This document shows positions 18,744 to 28,684 of a stretch of DNA of 64,000 nt, one piece after another. This DNA is from Metabacillus idriensis. GTDB lineage: Bacteria > Bacillota > Bacilli > Bacillales > Bacillaceae. Position numbers and translations under genes: made by a program. Position 1 is the stretch's first letter. Every line of letters begins with the position of its first letter. The notes below the pieces were generated by a model. That model was not told the DNA's origin. It saw only the letters and a list, made by a program, of their open reading frames with translations, and ran no database searches. The DNA lies in the NCBI RefSeq assembly GCF_009674765.1, contig NZ_WKKF01000001.1, positions 1,364,001 through 1,428,000 of the forward strand, given 5' to 3'.

Positions 18744-19405
18744 ATGAATTTGTGGAAATTTTCAGCAATAGCGATGCAGAAAATGTCAGTACGTCTGTCA
18801 AATTGCTGCTGCTGCTGACTGTCCTTTCTCTCGCACCAAGCATTTTAATCTTAATGACATGTTTTACAAGAATCATAATTGTCCTGTCATTTGTAAGAAC
18901 GTCGCTTGCAACACAGCAGATGCCGCCGAACCAGGTGCTGATCGGCATTGCCCTGTTTCTGACATTTTTCATTATGGCCCCGACTTTTTCAGAAATCAAT
19001 GAGCAGGCTCTGACGCCATTATTTAATGAAGAAATTGACCTCGAGGAAGCTTATGAGAAAGCTGCTCTCCCTTTGAAGGAATTTATGAGCAAGCATACAA
19101 GGCAAAAGGATTTAGCTCTGTTTCTTGAATATGCAAAGATGGACAAGCCTGAATCGGTAGAAGATATTCCACTTACAGCACTTGTTCCTGCGTTTGCCAT
19201 CAGTGAAATAAAAACGGCTTTTCAAATAGGATTTATGATCTTTATCCCATTCTTAGTCATCGATATGGTTGTAGCAAGTATTTTAATGTCAATGGGAATG
19301 ATGATGCTGCCGCCGGTGATGATCTCACTGCCATTTAAAATTCTGCTGTTTGTCCTTGTAGATGGTTGGTATTTGGTTGTGAAATCACTTCTTCAAAGTT
19401 TCTGA
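18740..19405 (+). CDS. fliP: Flagellar type III export gate protein FliP
   Basis: Core membrane subunit of the export gate, 221 aa as in B. subtilis. About four membrane segments. Conserved stretches include LMTCFTRIIIVLSFVRTSLA and, near the C-terminus, MGMMMLPPVMISLPFKILLF. Overlaps fliO by 4 bp. Confidence 0.97.
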   Translation: MNEFVEIFSNSDAENVSTSVKLLLLLTVLSLAPSILILMTCFTRIIIVLSFVRTSLATQQMPPNQVLIGIALFLTFFIMAPTFSEINEQALTPLFNEEIDLEEAYEKAALPLKEFMSKHTRQKDLALFLEYAKMDKPESVEDIPLTALVPAFAISEIKTAFQIGFMIFIPFLVIDMVVASILMSMGMMMLPPVMISLPFKILLFVLVDGWYLVVKSLLQSF

Positions 19406-19421
19406 GTAGGAGATTAAACAT

Positions 19422-19691
19422 ATGAGTTCAGAATTTGTCATTTCGATTGCTGAAAAAGCGATTTACACAACTTTGATCATATGCGGTCCTCTTTTGGCGA
19501 TCGCACTGGTCATTGGATTAGTTGTCAGTGTTTTTCAGGCGACAACCCAAATTCAGGAGCAGACGCTGGCGTTCGTTCCTAAAATAGTGGGAGTGCTGAT
19601 CGGGCTCGTCTTTTTCGGACCGTGGATGCTGTCAATCATCATATCGTATGCACAGGATATTTTCGGCAATCTTAATAGATTTGTAGGTTAA
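19422..19691 (+). CDS. fliQ: Flagellar export gate protein FliQ
   Basis: A small two-helix membrane protein of 89 aa. The core VISVFQATTQIQEQTLAFVPKI-like region (VVSVFQATTQIQEQTL) is the FliQ/SctS signature. It lies between fliP and fliR with 3 bp to fliR. Confidence 0.97.
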   Translation: MSSEFVISIAEKAIYTTLIICGPLLAIALVIGLVVSVFQATTQIQEQTLAFVPKIVGVLIGLVFFGPWMLSIIISYAQDIFGNLNRFVG

Positions 19692-19694
19692 AGC

Positions 19695-20468
19695 ATGAAT
19701 GTAATTGAAAGTTTTCCGGCATTTTTGCTTATATTTGCGAGATTGAGTGCCTTTTTTGTTACACTGCCGCTCTTTTCATATCGCACAATTCCGTCTTCGC
19801 ATAAAATCGGTTTTTCTTTTTTTCTATCTCTTATAGTATTCACTGCAATAAATCCAGAACCGATGGAACTGAGCGGAGCATTTATACTCCTTGCAGTAAA
19901 AGAAGTCATGATCGGTCTTTTCATCGGTTTTTCTGCCTATCTTATGATGGCTGCTGTCCAAATAGCAGGAAGCTTGATTGATTTTCAAATGGGTTTTGCG
20001 ATTGCCAATATTATCGATCCGCAAACAGGGGCGCAAAGTCCGCTTATTGGTCAATTCCTGAATATCTTGGCCTTGCTTTTCATGCTGAGTGTAAACGCCC
20101 ATCATCTTTTGCTGGACGGTGTTTTTTACAGTTTTCAATACATTCCGCTTGAGGGTGCTGCTTTTCCTTTTGGAGATGGGAATATCGCCAAAATGATCAT
20201 AAAATTGTTTAGCGCGATGTTTTTGATCGCTTTTCAAATGTCCTTTCCTGTTGTAGCATCGCTGTTCCTGGTGGATCTGGCGCTTGGCATTGTTGCGCGC
20301 ACAGTGCCTCAGCTGAACATTTTTGTTGTAGGCCTGCCGCTGAAAATAGGCGTGAGCTTTATTATGCTCATATTGGTAATGGGAGCGATGTTCATGCTCA
20401 TCCAGGATGTGTTCGAAACGATGATTTATACGATGCGGGGTTTAATGGAGTTAATCGGAGGAGCATGA
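19695..20468 (+). CDS. fliR: Flagellar export gate protein FliR
   Basis: Membrane subunit of the export gate, 257 aa with about six membrane segments. The stretch GSLIDFQMGFAIANIIDPQTG is the family signature. One base separates its stop from flhB. Confidence 0.96.
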   Translation: MNVIESFPAFLLIFARLSAFFVTLPLFSYRTIPSSHKIGFSFFLSLIVFTAINPEPMELSGAFILLAVKEVMIGLFIGFSAYLMMAAVQIAGSLIDFQMGFAIANIIDPQTGAQSPLIGQFLNILALLFMLSVNAHHLLLDGVFYSFQYIPLEGAAFPFGDGNIAKMIIKLFSAMFLIAFQMSFPVVASLFLVDLALGIVARTVPQLNIFVVGLPLKIGVSFIMLILVMGAMFMLIQDVFETMIYTMRGLMELIGGA

Positions 20469-20469
20469 A

Positions 20470-21552
20470 ATGGAATTTCTTAAACTTGATCTGCAGTTTT
20501 TTTCAGGTGAAAAAACAGAAAAAGCTACACCGCGCAAACGCGATGATGTCAGAAAAAAAGGGCAGGTTGCAAAAAGTGCAGATGTAAATACGGCAATCAG
20601 CCTGCTGGCCATTTTTTTATCCCTGCTGTTTATCGGGCCTTTCATGTTTGAAAGGATAATGACAATGATGAACGCGTCTTTGCAAGAGACAATTTTAATG
20701 AATCTGACAGAAAAAAATGTTCATGAGCTGATGGTTGAAATGGTGATTGAATCAGCCTATATAAGTGCTCCTATTATGGCGGTTGCATTAGTTGCAGGAG
20801 TCGCAGGAAACTACATGCAGGTCGGTTTTTTATTTTCAACAGAAGCTATTCAGATGAAGCTTGAGAAAATCAATCCGATTCAAGGCTTCAAACGCATTTA
20901 CTCTCTGAGGGCGATTGTTGAACTCCTTAAATCGATATTGAAAATATCATTTGTCGGAGCTGTAACCTTTTCTGTGATCTGGTTTCAGATGGCGGAAATT
21001 CTGTCTCTTTCAAAATTAACAGTAGAAAAAGCATTCATCTTCATAGCAAAACTAACCTTTCAAATGGGTTTGTTCGCTTCTATCGCTTTGTTGTTTCTTT
21101 CACTGCTTGACTATTTTTATCAAAAATTCGATTTTGAAAAGAACATCCGCATGTCAAAGCAGGATCTTAAAGATGAGTACAAAAAGTCAGAGGGAGATCC
21201 TTTAATAAAATCCCGCATAAAACAGAAGCAAAGAGAAATGGCTGCTAGGCGCATGATGCAGGAAGTGCCGAATGCAGATGTAGTCATTACAAATCCGACG
21301 CACTTTGCTATCGCCTTAAAATATGACGAAGACAAAATGGATGCACCGTTCGTTGTCGCTAAAGGAGTCGATTTTGTTGCTCAAAAAATCAAAGAAACGG
21401 CAAAAGCAAATGAAGTGACAATGGTTGAAAATCGGCCTTTAGCTAGAGCGCTTTACGATCAAGTTGAAATCGGAAAAGCGGTGCCTGAAGAATTTTTTAA
21501 AGCCATTGCAGAAATATTGGCTTATGTTTATCAGCTGAAAAATAAGATTTAA
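20470..21552 (+). CDS. flhB: Flagellar export switch protein FlhB
   Basis: Export apparatus protein that self-cleaves at an NPTH site to switch substrate class. The 360 aa begin with the GEKTEKATPRKR motif, have four membrane segments (about 30-210), and carry the autocleavage site VITNPTHFAIAL near residue 275. GGAGGAG precedes ATG. Confidence 0.97.
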   Translation: MEFLKLDLQFFSGEKTEKATPRKRDDVRKKGQVAKSADVNTAISLLAIFLSLLFIGPFMFERIMTMMNASLQETILMNLTEKNVHELMVEMVIESAYISAPIMAVALVAGVAGNYMQVGFLFSTEAIQMKLEKINPIQGFKRIYSLRAIVELLKSILKISFVGAVTFSVIWFQMAEILSLSKLTVEKAFIFIAKLTFQMGLFASIALLFLSLLDYFYQKFDFEKNIRMSKQDLKDEYKKSEGDPLIKSRIKQKQREMAARRMMQEVPNADVVITNPTHFAIALKYDEDKMDAPFVVAKGVDFVAQKIKETAKANEVTMVENRPLARALYDQVEIGKAVPEEFFKAIAEILAYVYQLKNKI

Positions 21553-21594
21553 CGTTTTATAGGATACTGGTTCAGTTTGAAAGAGAGGTTAACC

Positions 21595-23628
21595 ATGCAA
21601 GCTCGTGATTTATCTGTTTTATTAAGCGTTATATTGATTGTTGCAATGCTGATTATCCCGTTTCCAACATGGCTTTTGAGCCTGCTGATCATGTTGAATA
21701 TAACCCTCGCACTTCTCGTTCTACTAACTTCAATGAATATGAGGGAGCCCCTTGATTTTGCCATTTTTCCATCCTTATTATTGCTGCTCACTCTCTTTCG
21801 TCTTGGACTGAATGTATCCACGACGCGTTCAATTTTATCAAAAGGAGAAGCAGGCGGTGTTGTTGAAACGTTTGGAACGTTTGTCGTAGGCGGAAATGTA
21901 TTAGTAGGTTTTGTTGTCTTCCTTATCTTGATTATCATTCAGTTTGTGGTTATCACGAAAGGATCTGAAAGGGTATCTGAAGTTGCGGCAAGATTTACTC
22001 TCGATGCGATGCCCGGGAAACAGATGAGTATTGATGCTGATTTAAATGCAGGCGTCATTTCTGAGCAGCAGGCCCGCACACGCCGTGAAAAAGTGTCCAG
22101 AGAAGCAGATTTCTACGGAGCCATGGACGGTGCGAGCAAGTTTGTAAAGGGAGATGCGATTGCAGGGATCATTATCGTGATTATCAATATGATTTTCGGA
22201 ATCATTATCGGAATGATGCAGCTTGGCATGGGTTTTGGAGATGCTGCAGCTCACTTTACGATGCTAACAGTCGGTGACGGTATTGTCAGTCAAATACCAG
22301 CGCTGCTTATTTCAACCGCAACCGGCATAGTTGTGACAAGAGCTGCTTCTGACGGCAATTTAGGTACAGATATTACAAGTCAATTGTTTGCTTATCCTAA
22401 AATGATGTATGTCGCAGCAGGAACCATTCTCCTGCTCGGAATATTTACACCGATTGGTTTATTTGTTACAGTGCCGATTGCCTCTGCATTTGGTTTCGGA
22501 GGATATTTTATTTCTAAAACGAAACAGGATCAGCTGAAATTGGAAGAAGAAGTGGAAGAGGAAGTCGAGATTGATGATATGAAAACACCTGAGAGTGTCG
22601 TACAGCTGCTGAATGTGGATCCCATTGAATTTGAATTTGGATATGGCCTTATTCCGCTTGCTGACACGAATCAGGGAGGTGATCTGCTTGACCGGATCGT
22701 GATGATCAGGAGGCAGCTTGCGATTGAACTTGGACTTGTTATTCCAGTTGTGCGAATACGTGACAACATCCAGCTTCAGCCAAATGAATACAGGCTAAAG
22801 CTAAAAGGAAATGAAGTAGCCAAAGGTGAGGTTCTTCTGGATCATTATTTGGCAATGGCGCCTGGAATTGAAGATGATTCCATTGAGGGAATTGATACGA
22901 TCGAGCCCGCGTTTGGGCTTCCAGCCAAATGGATTAATGAAGAAAACAAGGATGCGGCTGAAATGTTCGGCTATACCGTCGTTGATCCTCCGTCAGTTGT
23001 TTCTACACATATTACTGAAACGATAAAACAACATGCCCATGAGCTCCTTGGGCGTCAGGAGACGAAACAGCTTATTGACCATTTGAAAGAGTCATATCCG
23101 ATTCTGGCAGAGGAGGTTACACCGTCTCCGCTTTCAATCGGCGAAATTCAAAAAGTGCTTGCAAAGCTATTAAAGGAGAAGGTGTCGATTCGGAATTTAC
23201 CGGTGATTTTTGAATCTTTAGCTGATTACGGAAAAATGACGTCAGATACAGAATTATTAGGAGAATACGTTAGACAAGCATTAGCAAAACAAATTACAAG
23301 CCAGTATTCATCTTGTGAAACGCTAAAAGTAGTGACTCTTTCAGGAAGAGTCGAAAAAGCTGTTGCAGAAGGAGTGCAGCAAACAGAGCATGGAAATTAC
23401 CTGTCTATTGAACCGGACATCTCGCAAGCTATTATTGAATCGATTGCAAAAGAGATCGAACAATTAGCCCTGCAGGAGCAGTCACCGATCCTTCTATGCT
23501 CGCCGGCTGTAAGAATGTATGTCAGACAATTAATAGACCGCTATTTTCCTCAGCTGCCTGTGCTCTCCTATAACGAGCTTGAGGCCAATGTGGAAGTTCA
23601 AAGTGTCGGGGTGGTGAATATCGCATGA
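21595..23628 (+). CDS. flhA: Flagellar export gate protein FlhA
   Basis: Large subunit of the export gate. ATG 21595 (GAGAGG upstream) gives 677 aa, the B. subtilis length; an in-frame TTG at 21577 is rejected. About eight N-terminal membrane segments are split by the FHIPEP loop (LTLFRLGLNVSTTRSILSKG, then RFTLDAMPGKQMSIDADLNA). A cytoplasmic domain that docks export chaperones follows from about residue 320. Overlaps flhF by 4 bp. Confidence 0.97.
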   Translation: MQARDLSVLLSVILIVAMLIIPFPTWLLSLLIMLNITLALLVLLTSMNMREPLDFAIFPSLLLLLTLFRLGLNVSTTRSILSKGEAGGVVETFGTFVVGGNVLVGFVVFLILIIIQFVVITKGSERVSEVAARFTLDAMPGKQMSIDADLNAGVISEQQARTRREKVSREADFYGAMDGASKFVKGDAIAGIIIVIINMIFGIIIGMMQLGMGFGDAAAHFTMLTVGDGIVSQIPALLISTATGIVVTRAASDGNLGTDITSQLFAYPKMMYVAAGTILLLGIFTPIGLFVTVPIASAFGFGGYFISKTKQDQLKLEEEVEEEVEIDDMKTPESVVQLLNVDPIEFEFGYGLIPLADTNQGGDLLDRIVMIRRQLAIELGLVIPVVRIRDNIQLQPNEYRLKLKGNEVAKGEVLLDHYLAMAPGIEDDSIEGIDTIEPAFGLPAKWINEENKDAAEMFGYTVVDPPSVVSTHITETIKQHAHELLGRQETKQLIDHLKESYPILAEEVTPSPLSIGEIQKVLAKLLKEKVSIRNLPVIFESLADYGKMTSDTELLGEYVRQALAKQITSQYSSCETLKVVTLSGRVEKAVAEGVQQTEHGNYLSIEPDISQAIIESIAKEIEQLALQEQSPILLCSPAVRMYVRQLIDRYFPQLPVLSYNELEANVEVQSVGVVNIA

Positions 23629-24725
23629 AGGTAAAGAAATATATTGCTCCAAATATGCAGGAAGCGATGAAAAAAATAAAAAGTGAACTTGGTCATGATG
23701 CCGTGATTTTAAACTCAAAGGTCGTTCATACCGGTGGAGTCTTTGGTCTTTTTACGAAAAAAAAGATAGAAGTGATTGCCGGGCACGATCCGGATCCGCT
23801 GATTAATAGAAGTCATTTGAAAAGCGGATACGTAAAAGGCGAGCCTGCAGAAACAGCGGCATATGAGATGAATCATGAGCAATCCTTGATGGCAGAAGTT
23901 CTTGAACTGAAAAAACTTGTGACATCCATAAATATAAATGAACAGCAAAAGAATCTTCCTTCTCATCTGATAAAGCTTAATCAATTTCTTCAAGAAAAAG
24001 AAGTAGGTTCTGCAGGCAGAAATGACATCCTATCAGACTATTCTGGTGACACACCAGAGCCATCACCGCCTGAATTGCATTCAGAAGCAGTTAAGGTGAT
24101 GGAGAAAAAGATGGGACACCTGGCGTTTGGCGGAATCTCCTATCAAAAGAAATATATTAATGTTGTCGGTCCAACCGGTGTCGGAAAAACAACTACACTG
24201 GCTAAGCTCGCAGCTGAAAGCATGCTGAAAAATCAAAAAAAAATTGCCTTTATCACTACGGATACATACAGAATCGCAGCAATCGAACAGATCAAAACGT
24301 ATGCCAAAATATTAAATGCCCCGCTTGAAGTCTGTTATTCGCTTGAAGACTTTTTGAGAGCAAAAGAAAAATTCAAGGAAATGGATATGGTTTTTATTGA
24401 TACCGCCGGCCGGAATTTCAGGAACCGGGAGCTTGTTTCAGATTTAGAAAAGCTGATTGATTTCACCGAAGAAGTGGAAACATTCCTCGTGCTGTCGGTT
24501 ACTTCTAAACTAAATGACATGCTTGAAATTTACGATAATTTCTCTTCCATTCAAATCGATAAAATCATTTTTACAAAGCTTGATGAAACCAATTCAAGAG
24601 GATCGATGTATGATTTGATCCTGTCTGCTGATAAAGGCGTTGCCTATATGACAAATGGGCAGAACGTTCCGGATGATATCCTGATGGCTACCGCAAGACT
24701 GACAGCTGAAGAGATTTTGAGGTAA
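23625..24725 (+). CDS. flhF: SRP-type GTPase FlhF
   Basis: GTPase that positions flagella; FlhG stimulates its hydrolysis. The 366 aa have a basic N-terminal region, then the NG domain with G1 GPTGVGKT (182-189), TTDTYRIAAIEQ, FIDTAGRN, and TKLDETNSRG. All GTPase motifs look intact, in contrast to FlhG next to it. Confidence 0.96.
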   Translation: MKVKKYIAPNMQEAMKKIKSELGHDAVILNSKVVHTGGVFGLFTKKKIEVIAGHDPDPLINRSHLKSGYVKGEPAETAAYEMNHEQSLMAEVLELKKLVTSININEQQKNLPSHLIKLNQFLQEKEVGSAGRNDILSDYSGDTPEPSPPELHSEAVKVMEKKMGHLAFGGISYQKKYINVVGPTGVGKTTTLAKLAAESMLKNQKKIAFITTDTYRIAAIEQIKTYAKILNAPLEVCYSLEDFLRAKEKFKEMDMVFIDTAGRNFRNRELVSDLEKLIDFTEEVETFLVLSVTSKLNDMLEIYDNFSSIQIDKIIFTKLDETNSRGSMYDLILSADKGVAYMTNGQNVPDDILMATARLTAEEILR

Positions 24726-25594
24726 TGGATCAGGCAGAGCAGTTAAGACTGCATTTACAGCAACTGAATAAAAATGATGCAAAATCCATTGCTGTCATCA
24801 GCGGAAAAGGCGTAGTCGGCAAATCGAATTTTACAATCAATTTCGCTATCAAGTTAGCAGAAAACGAAAAACGTGTGCTTGTTTTTGATTTGGATATTGG
24901 ATATGGAAACATAGACATCCTTATTGGGCAATCTAGCCATTCTTCAAGCTTAGACTTTTTTAATCAAAAAAAAGAGCTGGATGAACTGATACATTCGGGC
25001 CCCGGAGGTTTTGATTATATATGCGGAGGAACCGGATTGTCTTATTTGTTCAAAATGGAGAAATCTCAATTCGATTCTTTCTCCGCTAAGCTTGAAGCGC
25101 TGTTTAAAAGATACGATTACATCATTTTTGATATGGGTGCCGGTATGACAGAGGAAAGCTTGAAATTTGTTTTGTCAGCTGATGAGCTGATCATGGTCAC
25201 AACACCTGAACCAACTTCCATTATGGATGCCTATTCAGCCATCAAGCAGATAAGCATGCATGATAAAAGCATCCCAATTTCCATTGTTGTGAACAAGGCT
25301 GATCATGCAAAAGCTGCACATCAGACATCTGTGAGAATGAAGGCTGCATTAGAACAGTTTCTTGATATGAAATCGTCATACGCAGGATGGATGCCGGATG
25401 ACGGTTTTGTTTCACAGGCTGTACTGAGACAGATACCATTTACTTTATTATTTCCCAAAAGCGCCGCAAGCAGGGCACTGCATGAGATTACTGCTAAATT
25501 TTTGGGCCGCGGGAAAAAGGATTCGGCAATCCATCCAAAAGCTGCTTCGTTTCTCTTTAAAATGTCGCAATTCATCAGAGGAGGCAGTTATTAA
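24725..25594 (+). CDS. flhG: Flagellar number regulator FlhG (YlxH), altered Walker A
   Basis: MinD-like ATPase that controls flagellar placement with FlhF and helps C-ring assembly. The 289 aa open with an FlhF-activating basic/Gln-rich stretch (EQLRLHLQQL). The deviant Walker A reads GKGVVGKSN at residues 27-35, whereas the family has GKGGVGKSN; Val30 (GTA, 24812-24814) replaces a near-invariant Gly and is one base from GGA. Switch I (FDLDIGYGNIDILIG) and switch II (IIFDMGAGM) are otherwise normal. The change could cripple ATP binding, or be a base-call error. One-base overlap with flhF. Confidence 0.93.
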   Translation: MDQAEQLRLHLQQLNKNDAKSIAVISGKGVVGKSNFTINFAIKLAENEKRVLVFDLDIGYGNIDILIGQSSHSSSLDFFNQKKELDELIHSGPGGFDYICGGTGLSYLFKMEKSQFDSFSAKLEALFKRYDYIIFDMGAGMTEESLKFVLSADELIMVTTPEPTSIMDAYSAIKQISMHDKSIPISIVVNKADHAKAAHQTSVRMKAALEQFLDMKSSYAGWMPDDGFVSQAVLRQIPFTLLFPKSAASRALHEITAKFLGRGKKDSAIHPKAASFLFKMSQFIRGGSY

Positions 25595-26641
25595 ATGACC
25601 AAGATTAGGGTTCTGGTAGTAGACGACTCTGCCTTTATGAGGAAGCTGATCACCGACTTTTTAGAAGAAAGCGGCTTTATAGAAGTGGTGGGTGCAGCGC
25701 GCAATGGTCAAGATGCCCTGTCTAAAATCGGCCAATTGGATCCTGATGTCATTACACTTGATATCGAGATGCCGGGGCTGAACGGTCTTCAGATATTAAA
25801 ACGGATCATGGAGGATTTCCCAAAACCTGTGATTATGCTGTCGAGCACCACAAAAGAAGGGGCAGATCATACCATTCAATCTTTGCAGCTTGGCGCGATA
25901 GACTTTATCACAAAACCTTCAGGAGCGATCTCTCTTGATCTTCATAAAGTGAGACAGGAATTAATTCAAAAAGTACAGACGGCAAGTCGTTCAGGCGTTA
26001 GAAAAATTAGTTCTATAAAAATTGAACCCATTAAACTAAATAAGAAGACTTGCGTACATAGGTACAGTAAACATCTCGTCTGCATCGGAACTTCCACAGG
26101 CGGCCCAAGAGCTCTCCAGCAGGTTTTGCCAAGGCTGCCGGAAGATCTGGAAGCACCAGTCTTTATCGTACAGCATATGCCAGAAGGATTTACTTCTTCT
26201 TTGGCTGCAAGACTGAATGCTCTTTCAGCCATAAATGTGAAAGAAGCAGAAGATGGTGAACTTGCTTTAAATGGAACAGCCTATATTGCGCCAGGCGGAT
26301 TTCATATGAAAATTGCAGGGGATAATGACGGGATGATCATCAGGCTGAATAAAGAAAATCCGCGGAAAGGCCACAGACCCTCTGTTGACACGTTATTTGA
26401 ATCAATAAGCATGCTTGAAAATATTCATAAAGTGGCTGTTATTATGACAGGCATGGGGGCAGACGGAACAGAAGGGTTAAAGAAATTAAAGCAGTCAGGA
26501 GATCTGCATGCCATCTCAGAATCTGAAAAAACGTCGATTGTTTTTGGAATGCCGAAGAACGCTTTTCAGACAAAAGCAATTGATGCAGTTTTAGATGTAC
26601 AGGAAATTGCTGCTTCTATTATGAAATTTATTCGAGGCTAA
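25595..26641 (+). CDS. cheB: Chemoreceptor glutamate methylesterase CheB
   Basis: Response regulator-methylesterase that demethylates and deamidates chemoreceptors. The receiver has Asp10-Asp11 and phosphoacceptor Asp56. The catalytic triad is Ser167 (GTSTGGPRAL), His194 (VQHMPEGFT) and Asp290 (TGMGADGTEG). 348 aa. GAGGAGG precedes ATG, which follows the flhG stop directly. No cheR lies in this window. Confidence 0.96.
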   Translation: MTKIRVLVVDDSAFMRKLITDFLEESGFIEVVGAARNGQDALSKIGQLDPDVITLDIEMPGLNGLQILKRIMEDFPKPVIMLSSTTKEGADHTIQSLQLGAIDFITKPSGAISLDLHKVRQELIQKVQTASRSGVRKISSIKIEPIKLNKKTCVHRYSKHLVCIGTSTGGPRALQQVLPRLPEDLEAPVFIVQHMPEGFTSSLAARLNALSAINVKEAEDGELALNGTAYIAPGGFHMKIAGDNDGMIIRLNKENPRKGHRPSVDTLFESISMLENIHKVAVIMTGMGADGTEGLKKLKQSGDLHAISESEKTSIVFGMPKNAFQTKAIDAVLDVQEIAASIMKFIRG

Positions 26642-26656
26642 GGGGAGTAAACTTAA

Positions 26657-28657
26657 ATGGATATGAGTCAATACTTAGAGGTCTTCATTGAAGAAAGTAA
26701 AGAACATTTGCAGTCTTGTAATGAAAAGCTGCTGGAACTGGAGAAAAATCCTGCAGATTTATTCATCGTTAATGAAATTTTCCGTTCAGCCCACACATTA
26801 AAAGGCATGAGTGCGACGATGGGTTACAGTGATTTAGCAAATTTGACCCACCAGATGGAAAACGTGCTCGATGCCATCCGCAATGAGAAACTGCAAGTAT
26901 CTGATGTCTTGCTTGATGCCGTCTTTCAGGCTGTTGATGACCTTGAAGTAATGGTTTTATCCATTGCAGAAGGCGGAGACGGAAAGAAAGATGTAAACAG
27001 CGTGATTGCCAAGCTGAAAAAGATCGAAACGGGTGAACCTGAGAAAATGGAACATACAGACGAAGAATCAGCCCTCACAACTATGGAAGAGTTCGATGAT
27101 TTTGAGCGAACTGTCCTGCAGCAGTCAAAAGAGCAAGGCTTTCATACATATAAACTGACGATTAGATTAAGAGAAGATTGTCTCTTGAAGGCAGCGCGTG
27201 TTTTTATGGTTTTTGAAATAGCTGAAAAGCTTGGAGAAGTCATAAAATCTGTTCCTTCTGTTGATTTGCTTGAAGAAGAAAAATTTGATCAGCAATTTCA
27301 GCTCGCTTTTGTCACAAAGGAATCTGCAAATGAGATTGAAAGACAAATTATGAAGGTGTCTGAAATTCAATCTGTTGATGTTTCTCCGCTATCGATTGAT
27401 GAAAGATTGATAGAAATAGAACCTGGTCAACATGGGGAAAGTGCTGCAAATTCCGAACTGATGGCTGCAAAGAAAGAAGCAGCTGTTTCTAAAGGAGCCG
27501 TACAAGCAAGCTCAAAAACGATCCGCGTGAATATTGACAGACTTGACAGCCTCATGAATCTTTTTGAAGAACTTGTGATTGACAGAGGAAGGCTTGAGCA
27601 GATTTCAAAGCAGCTGAAAAATAGCGAGCTAAATGAGACAGTGGAGCACATGTCGCGTATATCAGGAGATCTTCAAACGATTATCCTGAACATGAGGATG
27701 GTCCCTGTTGAGACTGTTTTCAACCGTTTCCCCCGCATGATCAGACAGCTGGCTAAAGACTTAAATAAAAAAATCAATCTTGAGATTAACGGTGCTGAAA
27801 CGGAGCTTGACCGGACTGTGATTGACGAAATCGGAGATCCGCTCGTACATCTTTTAAGGAATGCCATTGATCATGGAATTGAATCGCCTGAAACGCGCCT
27901 TAAGCAAGGAAAGCGCGAAGAAGGCAAAGTCGTCCTGAGAGCTTATCACAGCGGAAATTATGTCTTCATTGAGATTGAAGATGACGGAAATGGCATCAGC
28001 AGAGAAAGAGTATTAAAGAAAGCAATTGACAGAGCGATTGTATCAGAAAAAATGGCTGAGACACTTTCTGATAAGCAGGTATATGAATTGATTTTCTCAT
28101 CGGGGTTTTCTACAGCAGAAACGATATCAGATATATCCGGGAGAGGAGTAGGACTTGATGTAGTCAAAAACACCATTGAAGCTCTTGGAGGCTCGATTTC
28201 GATCGATTCAAGAGAAGGAGCAGGTTCCCTATTTTCCATTCAGCTTCCCCTCACGCTCTCTATCATATCTGTCATGCTTGTTAAGCTTGCGAATGAGACA
28301 TTTGCTATTCCGATTTCTTCAATAATTGAAACGGCCGTAATCAGCAAAGATGAAGTCATGAGTGCACATAATCAGAAAGTCATTGACTTCAGAGGCAGAA
28401 TTGTTCCGCTTATCTCCCTTTCAGAAGTTTTTGAAGTGCCTGCTGAAAAAGAAGAAGACTCACATCTTGCAATTGTTATTGTAAAAAAAGGAGATAAAAC
28501 GGCTGCATTGACAGTGAGTTCGTTTATTGGCCAGCAGGAAATTGTTCTAAAGTCACTGGGTCATTACCTGAACTCGGTTTTTGCTGTATCAGGTGCAACA
28601 ATACTTGGCGATGGACAAGTGGCTTTAATCATAGATTGCAACGCTCTTATCAAATAG
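26657..28657 (+). CDS. cheA: Chemotaxis histidine kinase CheA
   Basis: Kinase that phosphorylates CheY and CheB. Domains in order: HPt with phosphorylated His46 (RSAHTLKGMSATMGY), a P2 response-regulator binding domain, P3 dimerisation (LDSLMNLFEELVIDRGRLEQ), P4 HATPase (HLLRNAIDHGIE, EDDGNGIS, GRGVGLDVV), and a C-terminal CheW-like P5. 666 aa, close to B. subtilis CheA. Confidence 0.97.
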   Translation: MDMSQYLEVFIEESKEHLQSCNEKLLELEKNPADLFIVNEIFRSAHTLKGMSATMGYSDLANLTHQMENVLDAIRNEKLQVSDVLLDAVFQAVDDLEVMVLSIAEGGDGKKDVNSVIAKLKKIETGEPEKMEHTDEESALTTMEEFDDFERTVLQQSKEQGFHTYKLTIRLREDCLLKAARVFMVFEIAEKLGEVIKSVPSVDLLEEEKFDQQFQLAFVTKESANEIERQIMKVSEIQSVDVSPLSIDERLIEIEPGQHGESAANSELMAAKKEAAVSKGAVQASSKTIRVNIDRLDSLMNLFEELVIDRGRLEQISKQLKNSELNETVEHMSRISGDLQTIILNMRMVPVETVFNRFPRMIRQLAKDLNKKINLEINGAETELDRTVIDEIGDPLVHLLRNAIDHGIESPETRLKQGKREEGKVVLRAYHSGNYVFIEIEDDGNGISRERVLKKAIDRAIVSEKMAETLSDKQVYELIFSSGFSTAETISDISGRGVGLDVVKNTIEALGGSISIDSREGAGSLFSIQLPLTLSIISVMLVKLANETFAIPISSIIETAVISKDEVMSAHNQKVIDFRGRIVPLISLSEVFEVPAEKEEDSHLAIVIVKKGDKTAALTVSSFIGQQEIVLKSLGHYLNSVFAVSGATILGDGQVALIIDCNALIK

Positions 28658-28684
28658 TTTATTTATCGAATAGGGGATGTAGAA

